DNA from: Lumnitzera littorea
Taxonomy: Eukaryota > Streptophyta > Magnoliopsida > Myrtales > Combretaceae
DNA length: 64,000 nucleotides
Reading direction: 5' to 3'
NCBI GenBank assembly: GCA_024138015.1
Contig: JAMXBB010000003.1
Location: 10,883,405-10,947,404 of the forward strand
Shown here one piece after another: positions 11,451-24,471 of the stretch. The position numbers and the translations under genes were made by a program. Positions within the stretch are counted from its first letter, which is position 1, and each line of letters starts with the position of its first letter. Under the pieces are notes generated by a model. That model saw only the letters and a list, made by a program, of their open reading frames with translations, did not search any database and was not told where the DNA came from.

Positions 11451-14400
11451 ATGATTAAAGAAGTAAAGTGAGGAAAACAACTAGTTTTAAAAGACTTCTT
11501 GACTTAGAAAAGTATTTACAAACAAATCATTTATGAAAAAATGCAATAGGGATAAGTCCCTTGATTTGAAAAAGAGTTAATGGACATTAAGAATTGCAAT
11601 TAGGGAAGAATGATCTAGACTACTAAGGTCAAATTAAAAAATGTGACCATCTTGAAAAGGAAGTAGATGACATGAATAGAAAACTTAGCTACTCAAGCCG
11701 ACATGGATTGGACAAGAATCTCATGATAAGCCTTTACTATCTCTCTCTTCTCTCTTCTTTTTTTTTTTTTTTTTGAAAATTTTGCCAACGGGTATAAATT
11801 CTTATTTAAGGAACAAGCTTATAACCACCCTTATCCTTAGTAATCGTAATCATGTAGAGTTTCTCAATGCCCCTGACCCTAGGGCTTTCTCATGGGGCTT
11901 CGCGATTTCAAACATTCCTTTCATATGGAAAAGGTAACCTATGATTAGTTATTCAAAGAGGTCTTCCTTGCTAACTCTTGATTTAGATTTTGCTCTTGAC
12001 TTTAGTTCCAAAAATTATAGTCCATTTTGTAAGTAATATACCTTGATCAATCCATTAAGTCTTTTTTGGTTCAACATTATGAATTTAAGCTTTTGGTCCA
12101 AAGAAATATTTTTATTTATCTCGAATGTACAAGTTAAGAACCTTAGGAAAAAATTAGAAGTATGCTTACTCCAGTTTTAAAAATAACTTTTATTAAAGAT
12201 AGATTATCTTTCAAGATCGGAAGAGCTTTTACTGTGTTAGGGTGGTATTGTAGATGGGGAGGCCTTATGTGATTTATCTTAGGTAAGAGAGGCTTCAAAG
12301 TGAATATAGAGATTTTGGATTTCCGGGCTTTGGAATATGATTTAAGGCTTTGTGTTTCTTGGGCTATGTGGACTTTGACTCCTAACTTTTTTATTTGGTT
12401 CGATTACCCCTACTGGGATGTAAAATATTTCTTAAGGCTTTCATCTTACACTCAGGCCTATTTCTTTTGCCTCTTTTCTTCTTCTTTTTTTAATTGCTTT
12501 GCCTTACTATCTCTTATTATTCTCTCTCTTCTTTTGGCCTTAAGAGTAATTATCTCCATTGCTGGGTTTTTGCTTTTTTGAACGATCCAAGGCCTTAAAT
12601 ACATGGGTTTCTAGTGTATGGGCTTAAGGGGTTAGAAAAGGATATTGGCTCTTCTTCATTTCAAAGAGAAAAAAAAATTATCAGAAATAAAAATCATTTT
12701 TGAATTAATGTTACTTAAGTAAGCATAAACTAATTTTACCCCTATCTCTTAATCAATGACCCTAACCTCCGAATTGCCTCATTGTGGGATGGTTCTTAAC
12801 AAAGTTTAAATTTGAAAATTCTCTAAATAAGTCTAATGGGGTTAACAAAGGGTAATCATGTTTGAGATTTGAAAACGAATGTCTAACTTCATTTTAATTT
12901 ATGTATCACATTCAAAGTAGACCTCCTTTAAGAAATGAGCCCAAAGTATCCTCACCCTTATGTCTCTCAACCCTCAAAGTGTTTCAGGTTAGTGTGTGGA
13001 ATACAGTTTACCCCTTTTCATTCTAAACCTTTTGAAAGTAATTTCCAATTTCTTGAGGAATATATATTTATTTACCTAGGGTGAAAATTGGCTTTGCCCC
13101 CCAATTTCTCAAATCATGCCCCAATATTTGACTTAGTTTAAGTTCGAGGCTTTAGGTCATGTTTTGTCTTTGTTCATGATTAAGCTTGGCTTTCCAAATA
13201 GATCAAGGGGTTTTGCTTAGCTTGGTTACCTTTACAAGCTAAGGATTGTATTTGGGTCAGCTGCTTTGATGGGTTGTGTTTTATGTTCGGATCGGTTGCC
13301 TTAATAGGCCAAGTGGTTTGTGTTTGGGTTAAATGGCTAAATGGACCCAAGGTTGATGTTTAGATTGAATGCTTGGTTGAATGGATTATGTTTTGATAGA
13401 TTACCTTAATGGCCTTAGGTTGGTATTAAGATCGAATGGCTAAAAGGCTAATGTTTGTGTTGAATGAGCCAAGGGACTCGTGTTTGTGTTGAATGGGCCA
13501 AAGGCCTCTCATTGGCCTCCTTAATAGGTCGAAAGACCTTATTTGGGTTGGAAGCCAAGTGCTTGAGCTAGCTACTTGAGTAAGCTAAAGGCTTGGGCTT
13601 GTGTTGGCTTGTTGAGCCTACAAAGATTTATAGTCATTAACAACCTTTCTTTTCATTTTTATATTTAAAATTTTTGTTTCTTTTTCTTTTTTTTTTTTTC
13701 TTTTCTAAGAGAGAGAAAGATAAAGCTTTATTTTATAAAAAATAATTTACAAATTAAGATGGTGATCATTAGGGTTCTAGTTTACAAGTCTATGGATTTC
13801 CCTAAATAGTAGTTAGATAAATGTTTATTGAAGGATTATTTATAATGAAAGGAATGTTAGAGAATGAAGAACAATGAACTAATGAGAACTTTATTAATTT
13901 GAAAAATCAAAATATAGAAAAGAAAGGCAAAAAACCTAACATTTATTCAGGAACTTGATGTTTATTCTAGACTCTTTAGATGTGAATTTGGAACAAACCC
14001 TACATTAAGTCTCATATACGAGCCTTGAGGTCCTCTATCATTTCAAAGGTATCCCTAATGACCTGCTAGAAGAGACCTTAAGGCTCAATTGTGAGCCTTA
14101 GAACACTCTAGCTTTTTCTTCAAGTAAGTGATATCATCTCTTAGCATCTACTCATAAATCTTAGATATGCCCTGTAGCCTATCATTACCTTGATTGTTTG
14201 CTTAGTTGTTAGCCATTCTAAGTCTACATAATTTTGAACAAGAATTAGTAATCAATGCAACAAAGGAAAGCACATAGAAATATGCAAATGTTAGGATCAT
14301 TTGGGTTAATGCATTACTCTTTAAGTAGCAACCCTACTATTATTTTTAAAAGTTGATTACATTAAAACTCTTAAATGATTAGTAAGGTTGCAATTAAGGT

Positions 14401-14699
14401 GGCTTCTAAAAGGTCCTTAAGCTTTATGACCTTATTTATTTTTAAAAAACACTTTCATTGGTTACAATAAACTTAAGTGGGGTAACCTAATCAAGCCCAA
14501 ACAGTGGTTACCCCATAATGCCCAGAGTCTACATAATAACTCCCCTCCTAGGGTCCTAAGATGGCCTAGCTTTGACCATACCTACCCTACATCTTTGATG
14601 CAACAAATGAACCCTCCTGTATCCTGATGTAAGTGATATGTAAAACAAATATGATAATCAAAACAAAATATACACACGAAACAAATATATAAATAAATA
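11451..14699. other. Rest of the LARD-like interior, no gene recognised
   Basis: Mixed AT-rich sequence with poly-T runs (11758-11774). A degenerate G/T-rich repetitive stretch at about 13180-13620 re-uses motifs such as GGTTGAATGG and GGCCAAGTGG. The open frame at 12300-12581 (+) is hydrophobic low-complexity sequence without a recognisable domain. Confidence 0.5.
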
Positions 14700-16809
14700 T
14701 ACTACTTTGTTTTCTTCTCATTTTCTTCCATTTCTTCCTTGTTTTTTTTTTTTTTTTTTGTTTTCTTACTTCTTTTCCTTTTTCTTTTTTTTTTTCTACT
14801 TCTTTTCTTTATTTTTAAGTACAAATTACAACAATAAGTAAATAAACATAATCCAAAAACTAAAATAAGGAAAAGCTTGGATCGAGCTTTTGGCGTGGAT
14901 CGGATCTAGGCACAATCAGTCAGGTCGGAGCGGGTCAGATGTGAATCAGGTCAAGTCGCATCCAGCAACGCATCAGAAGCCGTTTCGGGTTGTATTTCAA
15001 GCGAATGAGAGTAGTTTCGTAGGTTTCTTATTAGGGTTAGTGGGGATAGGAATAAGGCCTTAGTATTTGGAGGTGGTTCTAAGTGGTGGAGCAAATTGGC
15101 AGTTATAGTGGTTGCGGCCGTAAAGGGGTTGCCTTGTGCGTAAACTGTAGCGTGGGGTTGCGATAGGGCCGTAGGGTGTGTGCAGTTTTGAGTTTGGTCG
15201 GTGGGTATTGTGGTCGTCGGATGGAGTGTAGCTGCTGCCGTAGATGTGGGTGTGCGGATTTCAAAGAGAGAAAGTAGGCTATGGAGGACAATAGCTGAGG
15301 GCAGTTCAGATCTGGGTTGAGGTTAACGTTGGCTAGTATGGAGATTGAAGGTGGATGGCGGTTTCATTAGGTTCAGTCAACAGTTGAGGATCGAAGGTTA
15401 GGGTTGAGCACAAATGGAGTGTAGCAATGGCTGTCGTTAATGATAAGGGTGGTTTGTGGGTTGGTGTGTGAGGGACGAACAGCTCGGTGTGTGTATAGAC
15501 TGCTCGTGTGTCGTAGGGTTGTCAATGGAGTGGCTGTGCACATTAGGGCTTTATTGTGAAAGAGAAGAAGGTTGGTGTCGGCCGTGCATGTGTCGTGTGT
15601 GTGTTTGTGGCAGCGATTAAATTGCTATGTGAGTGGAAGCGATTATAGGTTCGTGAATCTGTGTTTTGGGAGAGTGTATGCTTGGCTGAGGGAGGTTGTG
15701 CGTTAGCTGTGGTTGCGAAGAAGATGGGGTTGGGTCGAGTGATAGGGAGTGAAGGCCGTGGGCTGGTTAGTTGAGATAGGTCGATAGGGTGTTATGTCAG
15801 GGTTGAAGCTCGATGGTGCAATTGTTGTTTATGAGTGGAAAATGGCTAGGGAGTCCGTGAGAGAGAGAGCGTAGAGAGAGAGAGAGAGAGAGAGAGGGCC
15901 AATCGTGTGTGTGATGTAGGTGTACAAGTTCAGGTTAAGGCCGAGAGAGAGAGGATGGATTTTTGTGTGTGTCCAGAAAGAATCCCCCCTCCTGCATGTG
16001 TGTGTGTTGTCTTTTTTGAATGGATGAGAGTGAGAATAAAAAAAATGAAAGTAATGAACCTCATGATTTCCTCTTTTTTCCATTTTTCAAATCCCAATTT
16101 GAATAAGTAAATGAATGAATCCGACCTTGATTTTGGATTCAATTCACGATAAGATTTGCCTATTTTGCAATTTCACCATTAATTTGGTGAAATTGCAACA
16201 ATAAATCACCTAAAATTAATGCTAAAGTTAACTAACCAAGAAAGAAAGTGCAAGAAAAATGTGGGGAAAATGCGAGAAATGGGAGAAAGAGAAAGGAAAG
16301 TGTTGACATAGTATTGATGTGGTGTTGATGTGGTGCCATGTCAACCACATCAGCTAATTAGAAAGTGCCACGTGTCTTTGATAAACACATAATGATGACG
16401 TATCAAGTATGTTTTAATACATGTCATGCCACGTAACGACATTTGACTTGGTACAATAAGACCCTAACACATAGCATTGTATCTTGTAAACCTAACACAT
16501 AGCATTGTATCTTGTATTTTGTAAAAAACCAAAAAGGTGTTTTCTACTTTCTGCATAACTCGAACCCTATACCTCTAAACCAAACCCAATTCAATGCTCA
16601 AGCGTTTTATCGTTAAGCTGTTAACCTGTGCCTTGTTAATTTATGCAATTAAATTGCACATACGAACAAAATTGATATGAGCTAGATTCAAATCAAGGCT
16701 TAAGCTCAATGGTCTTCTCCTTATTTTTCTATTTTTATTATATTTTTTCTAATTTAGGACCCTTTACTCTATTGAAAAATTAAAATAGGCCAAAAATTGG
16801 ATGTCTACA
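14700..16809 (+). mobile_element. Repeat A copy 2 (A2), probable right LTR of the LARD-like element
   Basis: Colinear with about 3370-5725 of A1 in the same orientation, with indels (A2 lacks about 60 bp around the CACGT-rich block and part of the T-rich tail). It ends ATTGGATGTCTACA at 16809. The portion matching A1 2700-3370 was not found, so the 5' part of A2 is deleted or too diverged to see by eye. A local 28-bp tandem duplication lies near 16465-16520. Confidence 0.55.
15873..15897. repeat. (AG)n microsatellite in repeat A2
   Basis: Homologous in position to the AG run of A1 at 4541-4563. Confidence 0.9.
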
Positions 16810-17250
16810 TACTTTAAAATCCCTTTATTTAGTATAATTTATAAAATTGCGAACAAATATTAAATAAATCGTAACAAATATAAAACATAATATTTTTCAA
16901 AAATTCTTATTACCACAATTTAGTATATACTATAAGAGTGTTAACAAAATTTTTCAACATGAAATAACATAATTTAATATTTTGAAAAATTAAGTGAAAA
17001 TTCGTTAGAACATGATACATTATTAAGAAAGTACTATAAATCGACGTTTTTTCAACAAAATAAAATTATAACATGAAAGTATATGTAAAATAACTTAGGG
17101 AAACCAATTTTCATAATTTTCTAAGTTAATTTGATGTTTTTAGAAATTAAAAGAAAATTGGGTGCAAAACTTACCCTCTCTAGTGCACGACCATCTAGCC
17201 ACCATAGTGTGTCGATCCACCTTCTATCACCTTTTATTATCTAAGTTCCA
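16810..17250 (-). mobile_element. Degenerate LTR fragment
   Basis: Resembles 61.8-62.1 kb (shared CATTATTAAGAAAGTA, ACATGAAA and TTTCATAATTTTCT blocks in the same order) and, in reverse complement, part of solo LTR 2 near 38.1-38.3 kb. No terminal features remain. Confidence 0.4.
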
Positions 17251-19647
17251 AGCCACGCCTTGTCAAGTTTTGGTTTGATATTGGAACTGCAATTCCCCTT
17301 TTTTTTGTCTATTTTTTGTTTAATTATCTAACCTAATTTTGAGAGAGTGTTTTCTAACTTTAGAGTTGTCTAAAAATGATCAAGAATGAAGTTTACTTCT
17401 CCTTTAATAAAGCTTAGGTCGATTGGAGTGTAAAAAGTAGTGTACAAGTGTCATTTTAGATTAATTATGTAATGTTTTAATATATTTTGCAACTTTCCTC
17501 ACTTAACAACTCATCATAGTGTATTTCTAGCACCAAATTTCCACGCCATGCCAACTTCTTATGTGTCCTGGTAAGTTGGTCAATTTTTTTACAATTTTTT
17601 ATTAGTTTAACCTAATTTTTGGCAAATTAATTAGTATATTTAATAAGATATTTATATATTGGGTACATATAATGTGTGTGGCTTGATTACATAATTTCAT
17701 TACATGCTATTTGACTTCCTAAATTATTTTTATAAGTTAAATAATTTATCTCTAAGGTTTTGCAATCATTCGAAACTCAAATTTCATGTTTCTGATAATT
17801 ATCGAGCATACGCGGTAAAAATATGTTTTATTGAAATTAAACTTTATATAAGCTTTATTTCAAGAAATCAATCTTACTATGACTCTTCTTCTAACTTTTG
17901 TGACCTCATATTATAATTTTACTCAATTCAAACAACCTTTCTCCGAAAGCCTAAATCGTTCCAAACGTCCTAACTTAAATTGATACCAATAATCAAGGTC
18001 TCACAGCTTTGCCAATTTTCAAAATGAATTGAGAAAAGTATTTTTGAAAACCTTTTTTCGAGATTGAAAAGATTTTAATACAACTTCAATAGTACTCATA
18101 AAGACCATCGATGATATTTTTTATAATTGATGCATAGCTAGTAAAGTATCTCTGATCAACTACTAGTGAGAGAACTTGCATAATTAAGCATGTAAGGCTA
18201 TAGATGGCCTTAGTTGGGATCCATCGAACTTGTTTGCATAGAATTCCTTTCTCGATTAGGGTAATAGTCAAGTTACAATTAGAGGGACAATGCCTTTAGA
18301 TAGCCTTATAAGGGTAAGATGAGGTGTCTTATGTGGGTAAGTACAAGAGAAACTCAACAAATAGATGGTATAAATCTATACTTTCTATGGTTCCGAAGCT
18401 CCATGGATATGTTGCTTACATTCATCGCATATACATACATTTCATATATAAATAAATTTACATGTGTGAAATAATACTTGATAACTTACTTAAACGATAT
18501 TAGTGAAGAGCGAGCTCACTAAGCTTTGTTTTGCTCATTCTCCCATAACCTCTTTTGCAAGTGACCTTTAAGCTAGGATTAGGATAAGAGTTGAGCATAT
18601 AATGTAAGTGTTGAGATAGGTATTAGAAACATAAGATTAGAAGGTGAAATCAAGGTTATCAAACTCGCAATTCTATCTAAAATTGTTAAAGGGTCTATCA
18701 AATCGAAATATAAAATCGAAACATAGAAACATAAGTTTTTACAATTTATGTAAAATAGCTTTAAAAAATTACTAATATACTTATAGTAGTTATTTAAATT
18801 TTGAAATATATGATGGAAATAAAAAAAATGAAGAAATTAAGTTTTTGTTTACATAAAAATTCTTAATATATAACTTAACATGTATAGAAGAAGGACAAAT
18901 AGAGTTAAAACTAAACTTTTTCCCTTTTAAAAAAAAACTGTAAATTAAAAAGAATCAAACATTTCAACTCATTTTAAGTTATTGATAGTATATAATAAAA
19001 CATATAGTTTTTTTTATAAACTTTGTTGTTAGAGTTGAAATTTGGATAAAAACTATGAACATAAAATAAAAGATCTAAAGAGAAGGTAAAAAAATTAGAA
19101 TAAACGTTATAATGTTTTAATGGTTAATGGTTTGTAAAAGGTTAGTTGTATTTTTTTCTTTTAATTTTTTAGTTTATTCAACTTTGATATATAGAATTAA
19201 TAAACTCGATAAAAAAACGTAAGTTTCTATAAAAAAAAAAAAAAAAAAAAAAAGAAGATTGTATCCCCAAGTTAACTCGGAAAAATCACCTAAAATCATA
19301 AACTCGTAAAATTATATGGATAAAATCGTGATTTTAATAACTATGAATAAAATATACAATTGATTTGAAACCTTAAATGTAATGACCATTCTGTTATTTA
19401 GCCACTATAACTTTGGTAAGTTGTATAAGATTTTAGAATCTTATTATTTTGTAAGAGATATCGATTTTCTACAATTTTAATAGATTATGAAATATTGGGT
19501 ATCCATAATTATTTATATTTTACGTTAAATTAATCAAACAAAAAAAAAATCAAAACTTAATGATTAATTAGTTAAAAGCTTACGATCTTTTACTTATAAG
19601 GTGATTTTCATAAGTTATCCTACTAGGCGCTATTTAGGGTCCTAACA
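17251..19647 (+). mobile_element. Degenerate chromovirus-type LTR, plus orientation
   Basis: The part from about 18500 matches solo LTR 1 from about 10030 (CTCACTAAGCTT, then a CTTTTGCA block, then GTGTTGAGAT). The right end, CCTACTAGGC...GGGTCCTAACA at 19647, matches the end of solo LTR 1 (CCTACTAGGC...GGGTCATAACA). It is interrupted by a MITE-like insertion at 18654-19342. The stretch 17251-18400 is assigned only loosely. Confidence 0.5.
18654..19342. mobile_element. MITE-like insertion with imperfect terminal inverted repeats
   Basis: The left end GGTTATCAAACTCGCAATTC and the reverse complement of the right end AGTTATTAAAATCACGATTT match at about three quarters of positions. The segment is extra relative to solo LTR 1 at the corresponding place. 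It is A/T-rich with no coding capacity. I see no clean target-site duplication and cannot assign a superfamily. Confidence 0.35.
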
Positions 19648-19650
19648 ACA

Positions 19651-20330
19651 CCACTTAAATTATCTATTAAAGTATACATTAAGAGCTTAAATAGTATTTG
19701 TTAATGCATATTTGATTTTTTATTTATCTATGCCCATTTATATTATTTTTTGGTAAAGATTTATCTTTATTCAAATATTTGTGTTTATATCTATATTTAT
19801 AAACTACAAGAAAACTGGTCTTTAAAATAAAAATTTTATAAAGGATTATATCTATCTCTAAAAACACTTATCTGTGCCAAATTTATGAGACATAAAATGG
19901 TACAATTTTGGCGATTTATACACTTTTTAACGATAGAATTTGTGAGAGATTAATTATGGATTTGAGAGGGAAATAAATCTCCACTTAAATAGTATGTTAA
20001 AGCATATATTAAGAGCTTAAATAGTATTTGTTAAAGTATATTTCGTTTTTATCTATCTATACTTATTTTTATTATTCTTTGTAAAGATTTATATTTATTT
20101 AAATATTTGTATTCATATCTATATTTATACGTTAGAAGAAAACTGGTCTTTAGGATATAAATTTTATAAGGGATAGTATTTATCTCTAAAAAGAATTATT
20201 TGTTATTTGTGATAGGTTTACAACAAATTTATGACAATATAAAATGATACAGTTTTTGCAATTTATGCACCTTTTAATAATGGAATTTGCGAGAGATTAA
20301 TTATGGATTTGTGAAGGAAATAAATCTCAT
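19651..20330. repeat. 330-bp tandem duplication with a CACTA-like terminal motif
   Basis: CCACTTAAAT at 19651 and 19981 starts two copies that stay similar over about 330 bp. Each contains an AAGAAAACTGGTCTTTA block; the first reads ACTACAAGAAAACTGG, one base from the CACTACAAGAAAA end typical of plant CACTA (En/Spm) transposons. Probably a non-autonomous CACTA remnant that was duplicated. Confidence 0.5.
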
Positions 20331-23107
20331 AGCAAATTTGTCTCTAATCTTATAATGGAAAATAAAATTCTTACCCCTCTATTTTGGTTTTGGAATTCTA
20401 TTGCAAATTTGTTACTAAAGCAAAAATGAAAAAGGAAAATTTATTAGAGACAAATCATCCTTGTTTCTTATTATTTTTAATATTTATGAATATTTTGACT
20501 TTTATCTTTCTTGCTTTTGTGAATGAAAAATATTTTCACCTTCCATCTTTTATTAAAAGGAAAAAAAGATATAACTTTTCCCTTTTCATTTCTCTATCGA
20601 TTCTCTAATCATAAAATTGACTTTTCTTTATCTCTTATCCCTACATACAACTAGGTTAGCTATCCATGAACATGCATACCTAAAACAGAGAGTAAGTACT
20701 CAAGTTAACGATAAGGTCTCTCTCTCTCTTCGAGCAAAATTCTTTATTTTAAATAATAATGCTATTACTCGTAAATATTAGTAGAAGATGAAAGAAAATT
20801 TATTGAGCATCCCACTCTCAATCCTTTGGTAATGATGCCTATATATTGAAGTATGTATTAATCTATTAACTTATTTTATTCAACAAAAGAAAAATATTAG
20901 CTTAGTTTGCAAGATTTTTTATATCTATTATTGTAAAATAATTGTAATGAGCATTGCTTAGTTTATTTTTTGTAGCTTTTAGGAAACTTAAATCTCTTAC
21001 AAATTTCTTTTCTTTTTTTTATAAGTATTATTAGGGAATAACTGGCCACTTTATCATTCATGTTTTTATATTGATAGGCAAAAAGAAAAATATACTTAAA
21101 AATGGTTGAACATATATTGAACATATACCTAATGAATTTTAGAATTATTATTCTACGTCTCCATTGTTTACGGAGTCTCATGTATTAAAAAAATATTGTT
21201 TACAATGAGTTTTAGATGAGAACGTAAAATAGAATGACCAATGTGGCTTACTATCAATAGATGTTTACATTTATGTCTTGTAGATTATAATCAAATCGAA
21301 TTATAGTATTTGTCCCCATAGTAATGCAGAAAATTAAAGTGGAAATAAGAAAAATATTGGAATCTCGAGGATATCAAATAAAAAGTAAGTAATCTAAAGT
21401 TTTTTGTTTTCCCATCGACATTCCTTAATGATTGATATAGGCATCATTCTTCTAGTTTTTGTAATCTAAGTCTTTTAGTTTTGTTTGCAAGATCTTTAAT
21501 ATATTTCACAAACTTAATTTTTCTTTCAATAGAATGAGTCAAGCTCCTTAATTTCTAATGATCTAAATAAAACTCATATTTTCTACTCTATAAGTTATGT
21601 AAACTAAGTTGATACAACCTAAATGAAATATTGTGATATGCTACGCATTACACATAATGGCATAAGGTTCCCCTCTATTAGTTGTAAAGTATGTAACTAC
21701 TACTATAAGTTCATTGAAAAGATAGATAAATATAACAAGCTACAACTAGTAAGTGAGTAAAATACATTGATAAGTAAGTTTATAGCAGAGAATTAATAAT
21801 TTGCTTATAATGTTAGAGAGAAGCCAATTTTGTAGTAGATTTTGACATTGACTAAATAATGAAATCTTAAATATTTAAATCACTTTATTTAGCTTATGAT
21901 AACAATCCATTTATTTTTTGTTGATGAAAGTTCCATTTGAAAGCCCACCACGCATTACATGAGTCAATCCTTTAGATTAAAGTGTTACTAAGGAATGGAA
22001 TACTTGTGAAAGTATTTAAATTCTTCAATTGGTCAACGAATTAGGAAATTTTAAATACTGGAAACTATTTAAATATGATATATTATGTAAATAGTAATGT
22101 TAAATATTATAAGGTAAAGTACATTTTGGTTATAACATTACATTTAGAGCACAAACATTTTGTTTTTATTATGATCTAATACCGTTAGGGGTTGTAACTT
22201 TGTTGCTGATGATTTTAGGCATGTGAGGTCCTAATGCTTTGTCCATCCTTATTGCTAATTTAACATAGTTACAATAATTGGTAAACATTCATGTTTTCTT
22301 AACCCTCAAGTAATCTATCTTAATTTGTTTATTAAGACAGTTAGAGTTATTATCAATTGCACAACTATTTTTTGTTTTTCTTTCAATGTTTGCACTAGAT
22401 AAGACCCTAATAGTATCCATAGGGAAGAGAAGTAATATCAAGGAAAAGAACTGGAGAAAGATAACGTTAGACGAGATAATAAATTGGTTATTCAGTTTAT
22501 ATTCGAGGGTTGTCCATGCATGACAATATTTAAGGGTCGTCTATGCGTATTAAACAAGTTATCAACTATGGCATTTGAATTAAGGAAGGCCTATGAAGAT
22601 TTGGTGCTACTTGCTATCAAAAATTGGAGAACATTACCAGGGAAGATAAACAACATGCTTAGGAGAGAGTGCAAAGTAAGTATCACATAATTTAAGTATT
22701 CACTTGTTAAAAAATGTAATACCTTACATGCATTTAAATGGTTGAAAATAATCATATTTTTATCATATCTAGAGTTGCTTAAGTATTGATGACATCACTT
22801 AGAGCACTTTAAACTTCAAAAAGGCTGATCGATGGATAGGAAACCTCCATAGAGATTACGGAAGTAAAACCAAAAGATTGTGAATAAAAATTGATGATGC
22901 AACTCGATCCTTAAGCTTAAATGATGATGATTAGAAAAAGATTACAAAACAATGGACAAAAGAAATTGAAGAAAAGGAGGAAATTTTAAAGTTTGGAGAG
23001 AACCATCTATAAAGGTAAAATATCATCCTCCTAAAAATTTGAATTATTTGTTGTTTTCATAAAATATTTGAAAATATTAGAACATTTTTTCATTGTTTTC
23101 ATAATTA
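20331..23107. other. Non-coding interval, no gene recognised
   Basis: AT-rich sequence. The open frame at 22484-22690 (+) has more normal amino-acid composition (a short stretch around LRKAYEDLVLLAIKNW) but no family I recognise; it could be a transposon fragment. Confidence 0.4.
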
Positions 23108-23363
23108 TTTGTAAGTATGATTGATTATATAAAAGTTGAAAAAATTGAATTTTATCATTCTAAATTTGTTGTTTGATATTAATTTTAGCTTTAAATTGAA
23201 GTTTAGTTTTTTTTCCTCCCTAATATACTTAAGTATTTGTAAGTATGATTAATTATATAAAAGTTGAAAAAATTGAATTTTATCATTCTAAATTTGTTGT
23301 TTGATATTAATTTTAGCTAAAAATTGAAGTTTAGTTTTTTTTTTCCTCCCTAATATACTTGCT
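23108..23363. repeat. 128-bp tandem duplication
   Basis: TTTGTAAGTATGATT begins near 23108 and again near 23236. The two copies are almost identical across TTGAATTTTATCATTC, the GATATTAATTTTAGCT block and the poly-T/CCTCCCTAATATACTT tail, so the duplication is recent. Confidence 0.85.
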
Positions 23364-23999
23364 TTTTTATACTCTCTATTTATAATTGGAAACAAACATA
23401 AGTATAAAATGGACGTAACTGTACAATCTTGTTATAAGTATTTATTACTCAAGATTGGTAGCTTTCTTAAGCTACTTACTTGATATAAATTGTTTTATAG
23501 CTATCATTGCTTACTCAACTTGTTCAACAACTTGTTAGAGATTTTTCTCTTAGTAATTTCAGTAAGTTATTAAAAACAATTGCTATGGTTATTTGTCTCT
23601 TTCTGCAATATAATTGTATTTACTTATTACTCATCGCTTTATATATGATGCAACAAAATTTTCAAATGTAAGCCATTTCGAAAATGATTATGATGCAAGA
23701 AGAGATAAGGAAAATTAAGAAAATATATAGATTTTTAGACAAGTACCAACTTGATGTTTAAGATTGAATGTAACGAAGTTTTAAAACTTTTTACTCTTTA
23801 TTTTGAACATATTTATATTGTTTATAGTATAGATATGAATTTTGTCATCAACTTTGAGTAATTCATATTACAATATGTATAAAGACATATTTCAAGAATC
23901 TTTTGTAAATTGTTAGTATTTGAAGTCTAAAATGTCATTTATAGTTAAATAGGTACGATGAAAGAACAAATGTAAATTACAAGCCAAAGAGATATGATT

Positions 24000-24440
24000 G
24001 AAAGGATAGGTATAAATGATAATAATCCTAAAAAACAATAGTTGGCCCATCATAATCTAACAAACTTTGCCACATTTACACATAACTTATAACTCAATTT
24101 CACCCACATTTAGACATAGCAAATCAAATGAGGAAGTACATTTGTCAGCTTTTTGCTATATATAAACATGGTCAAACTTATATTATAAGACACGTGTAAA
24201 TGTAGCATATTTTAGACAAGATATAAAAAATATTATCGACCATGCCTAAACATAGCTTTTAGCATGTCAACGTAGCCTTTAGTTTAGATTAGGTTATTTT
24301 TACATGTAGCAAGTTATTGTAAACGTGGTATTAATCATCTTTTCCTACATGTAAACATTGTTGAACCAACAATATAAGCCATGTATAAGCATGGTAGATT
24401 GTAAGTGCATACTTATACATTTTACTTTTAGCCACATCAG
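24000..24440. repeat. Cluster of short degenerate CATGTAAACGTAGC-like motifs
   Basis: At least eight copies in both orientations of a motif near CATGT-AA-C-TAGC occur at irregular 30-60 bp spacing (for example near 24165, 24192, 24240, 24266, 24304, 24346 and 24380). Such clusters resemble the subterminal repeats of CACTA-type transposons, but no terminal repeats were found. Confidence 0.4.
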
Positions 24441-24470
24441 AACTTTCACTTTAAATGTGGCAAACTGTAG

Positions 24471-24471
24471 N
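24471..24471. other. Ambiguous base (n)
   Basis: The only non-ACGT base in the window. Confidence 0.99.

Larger units (their letters stand above)
5726..14699 (+). mobile_element. Internal domain of a LARD-like element, no gag-pol
   Basis: The stretch between direct repeats A1 and A2. It holds two minisatellite arrays, a later solo LTR and simple-sequence tracts, and I recognise no gag, protease, reverse transcriptase, RNase H or integrase motif in any frame. Long LTRs around a non-coding interior is the definition of a LARD (large retrotransposon derivative); the assignment is inference because primer-binding site, polypurine tract and target-site duplication could not be shown convincingly. 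Confidence 0.45.

Noticed and set aside
4565..16083. Peptide starting MEKRGN on the minus strand in both A1 (4565-4759) and A2 (15829-16083)
   Set aside because: Shared because the repeats are homologous. The two peptides diverge and change length, and A3 lacks the frame, so there is no sign of selection for a protein.
22484..22690. 68-codon plus-strand frame with fairly normal composition
   Set aside because: No recognisable family and no neighbouring exons that could be joined with confidence; left as unassigned.
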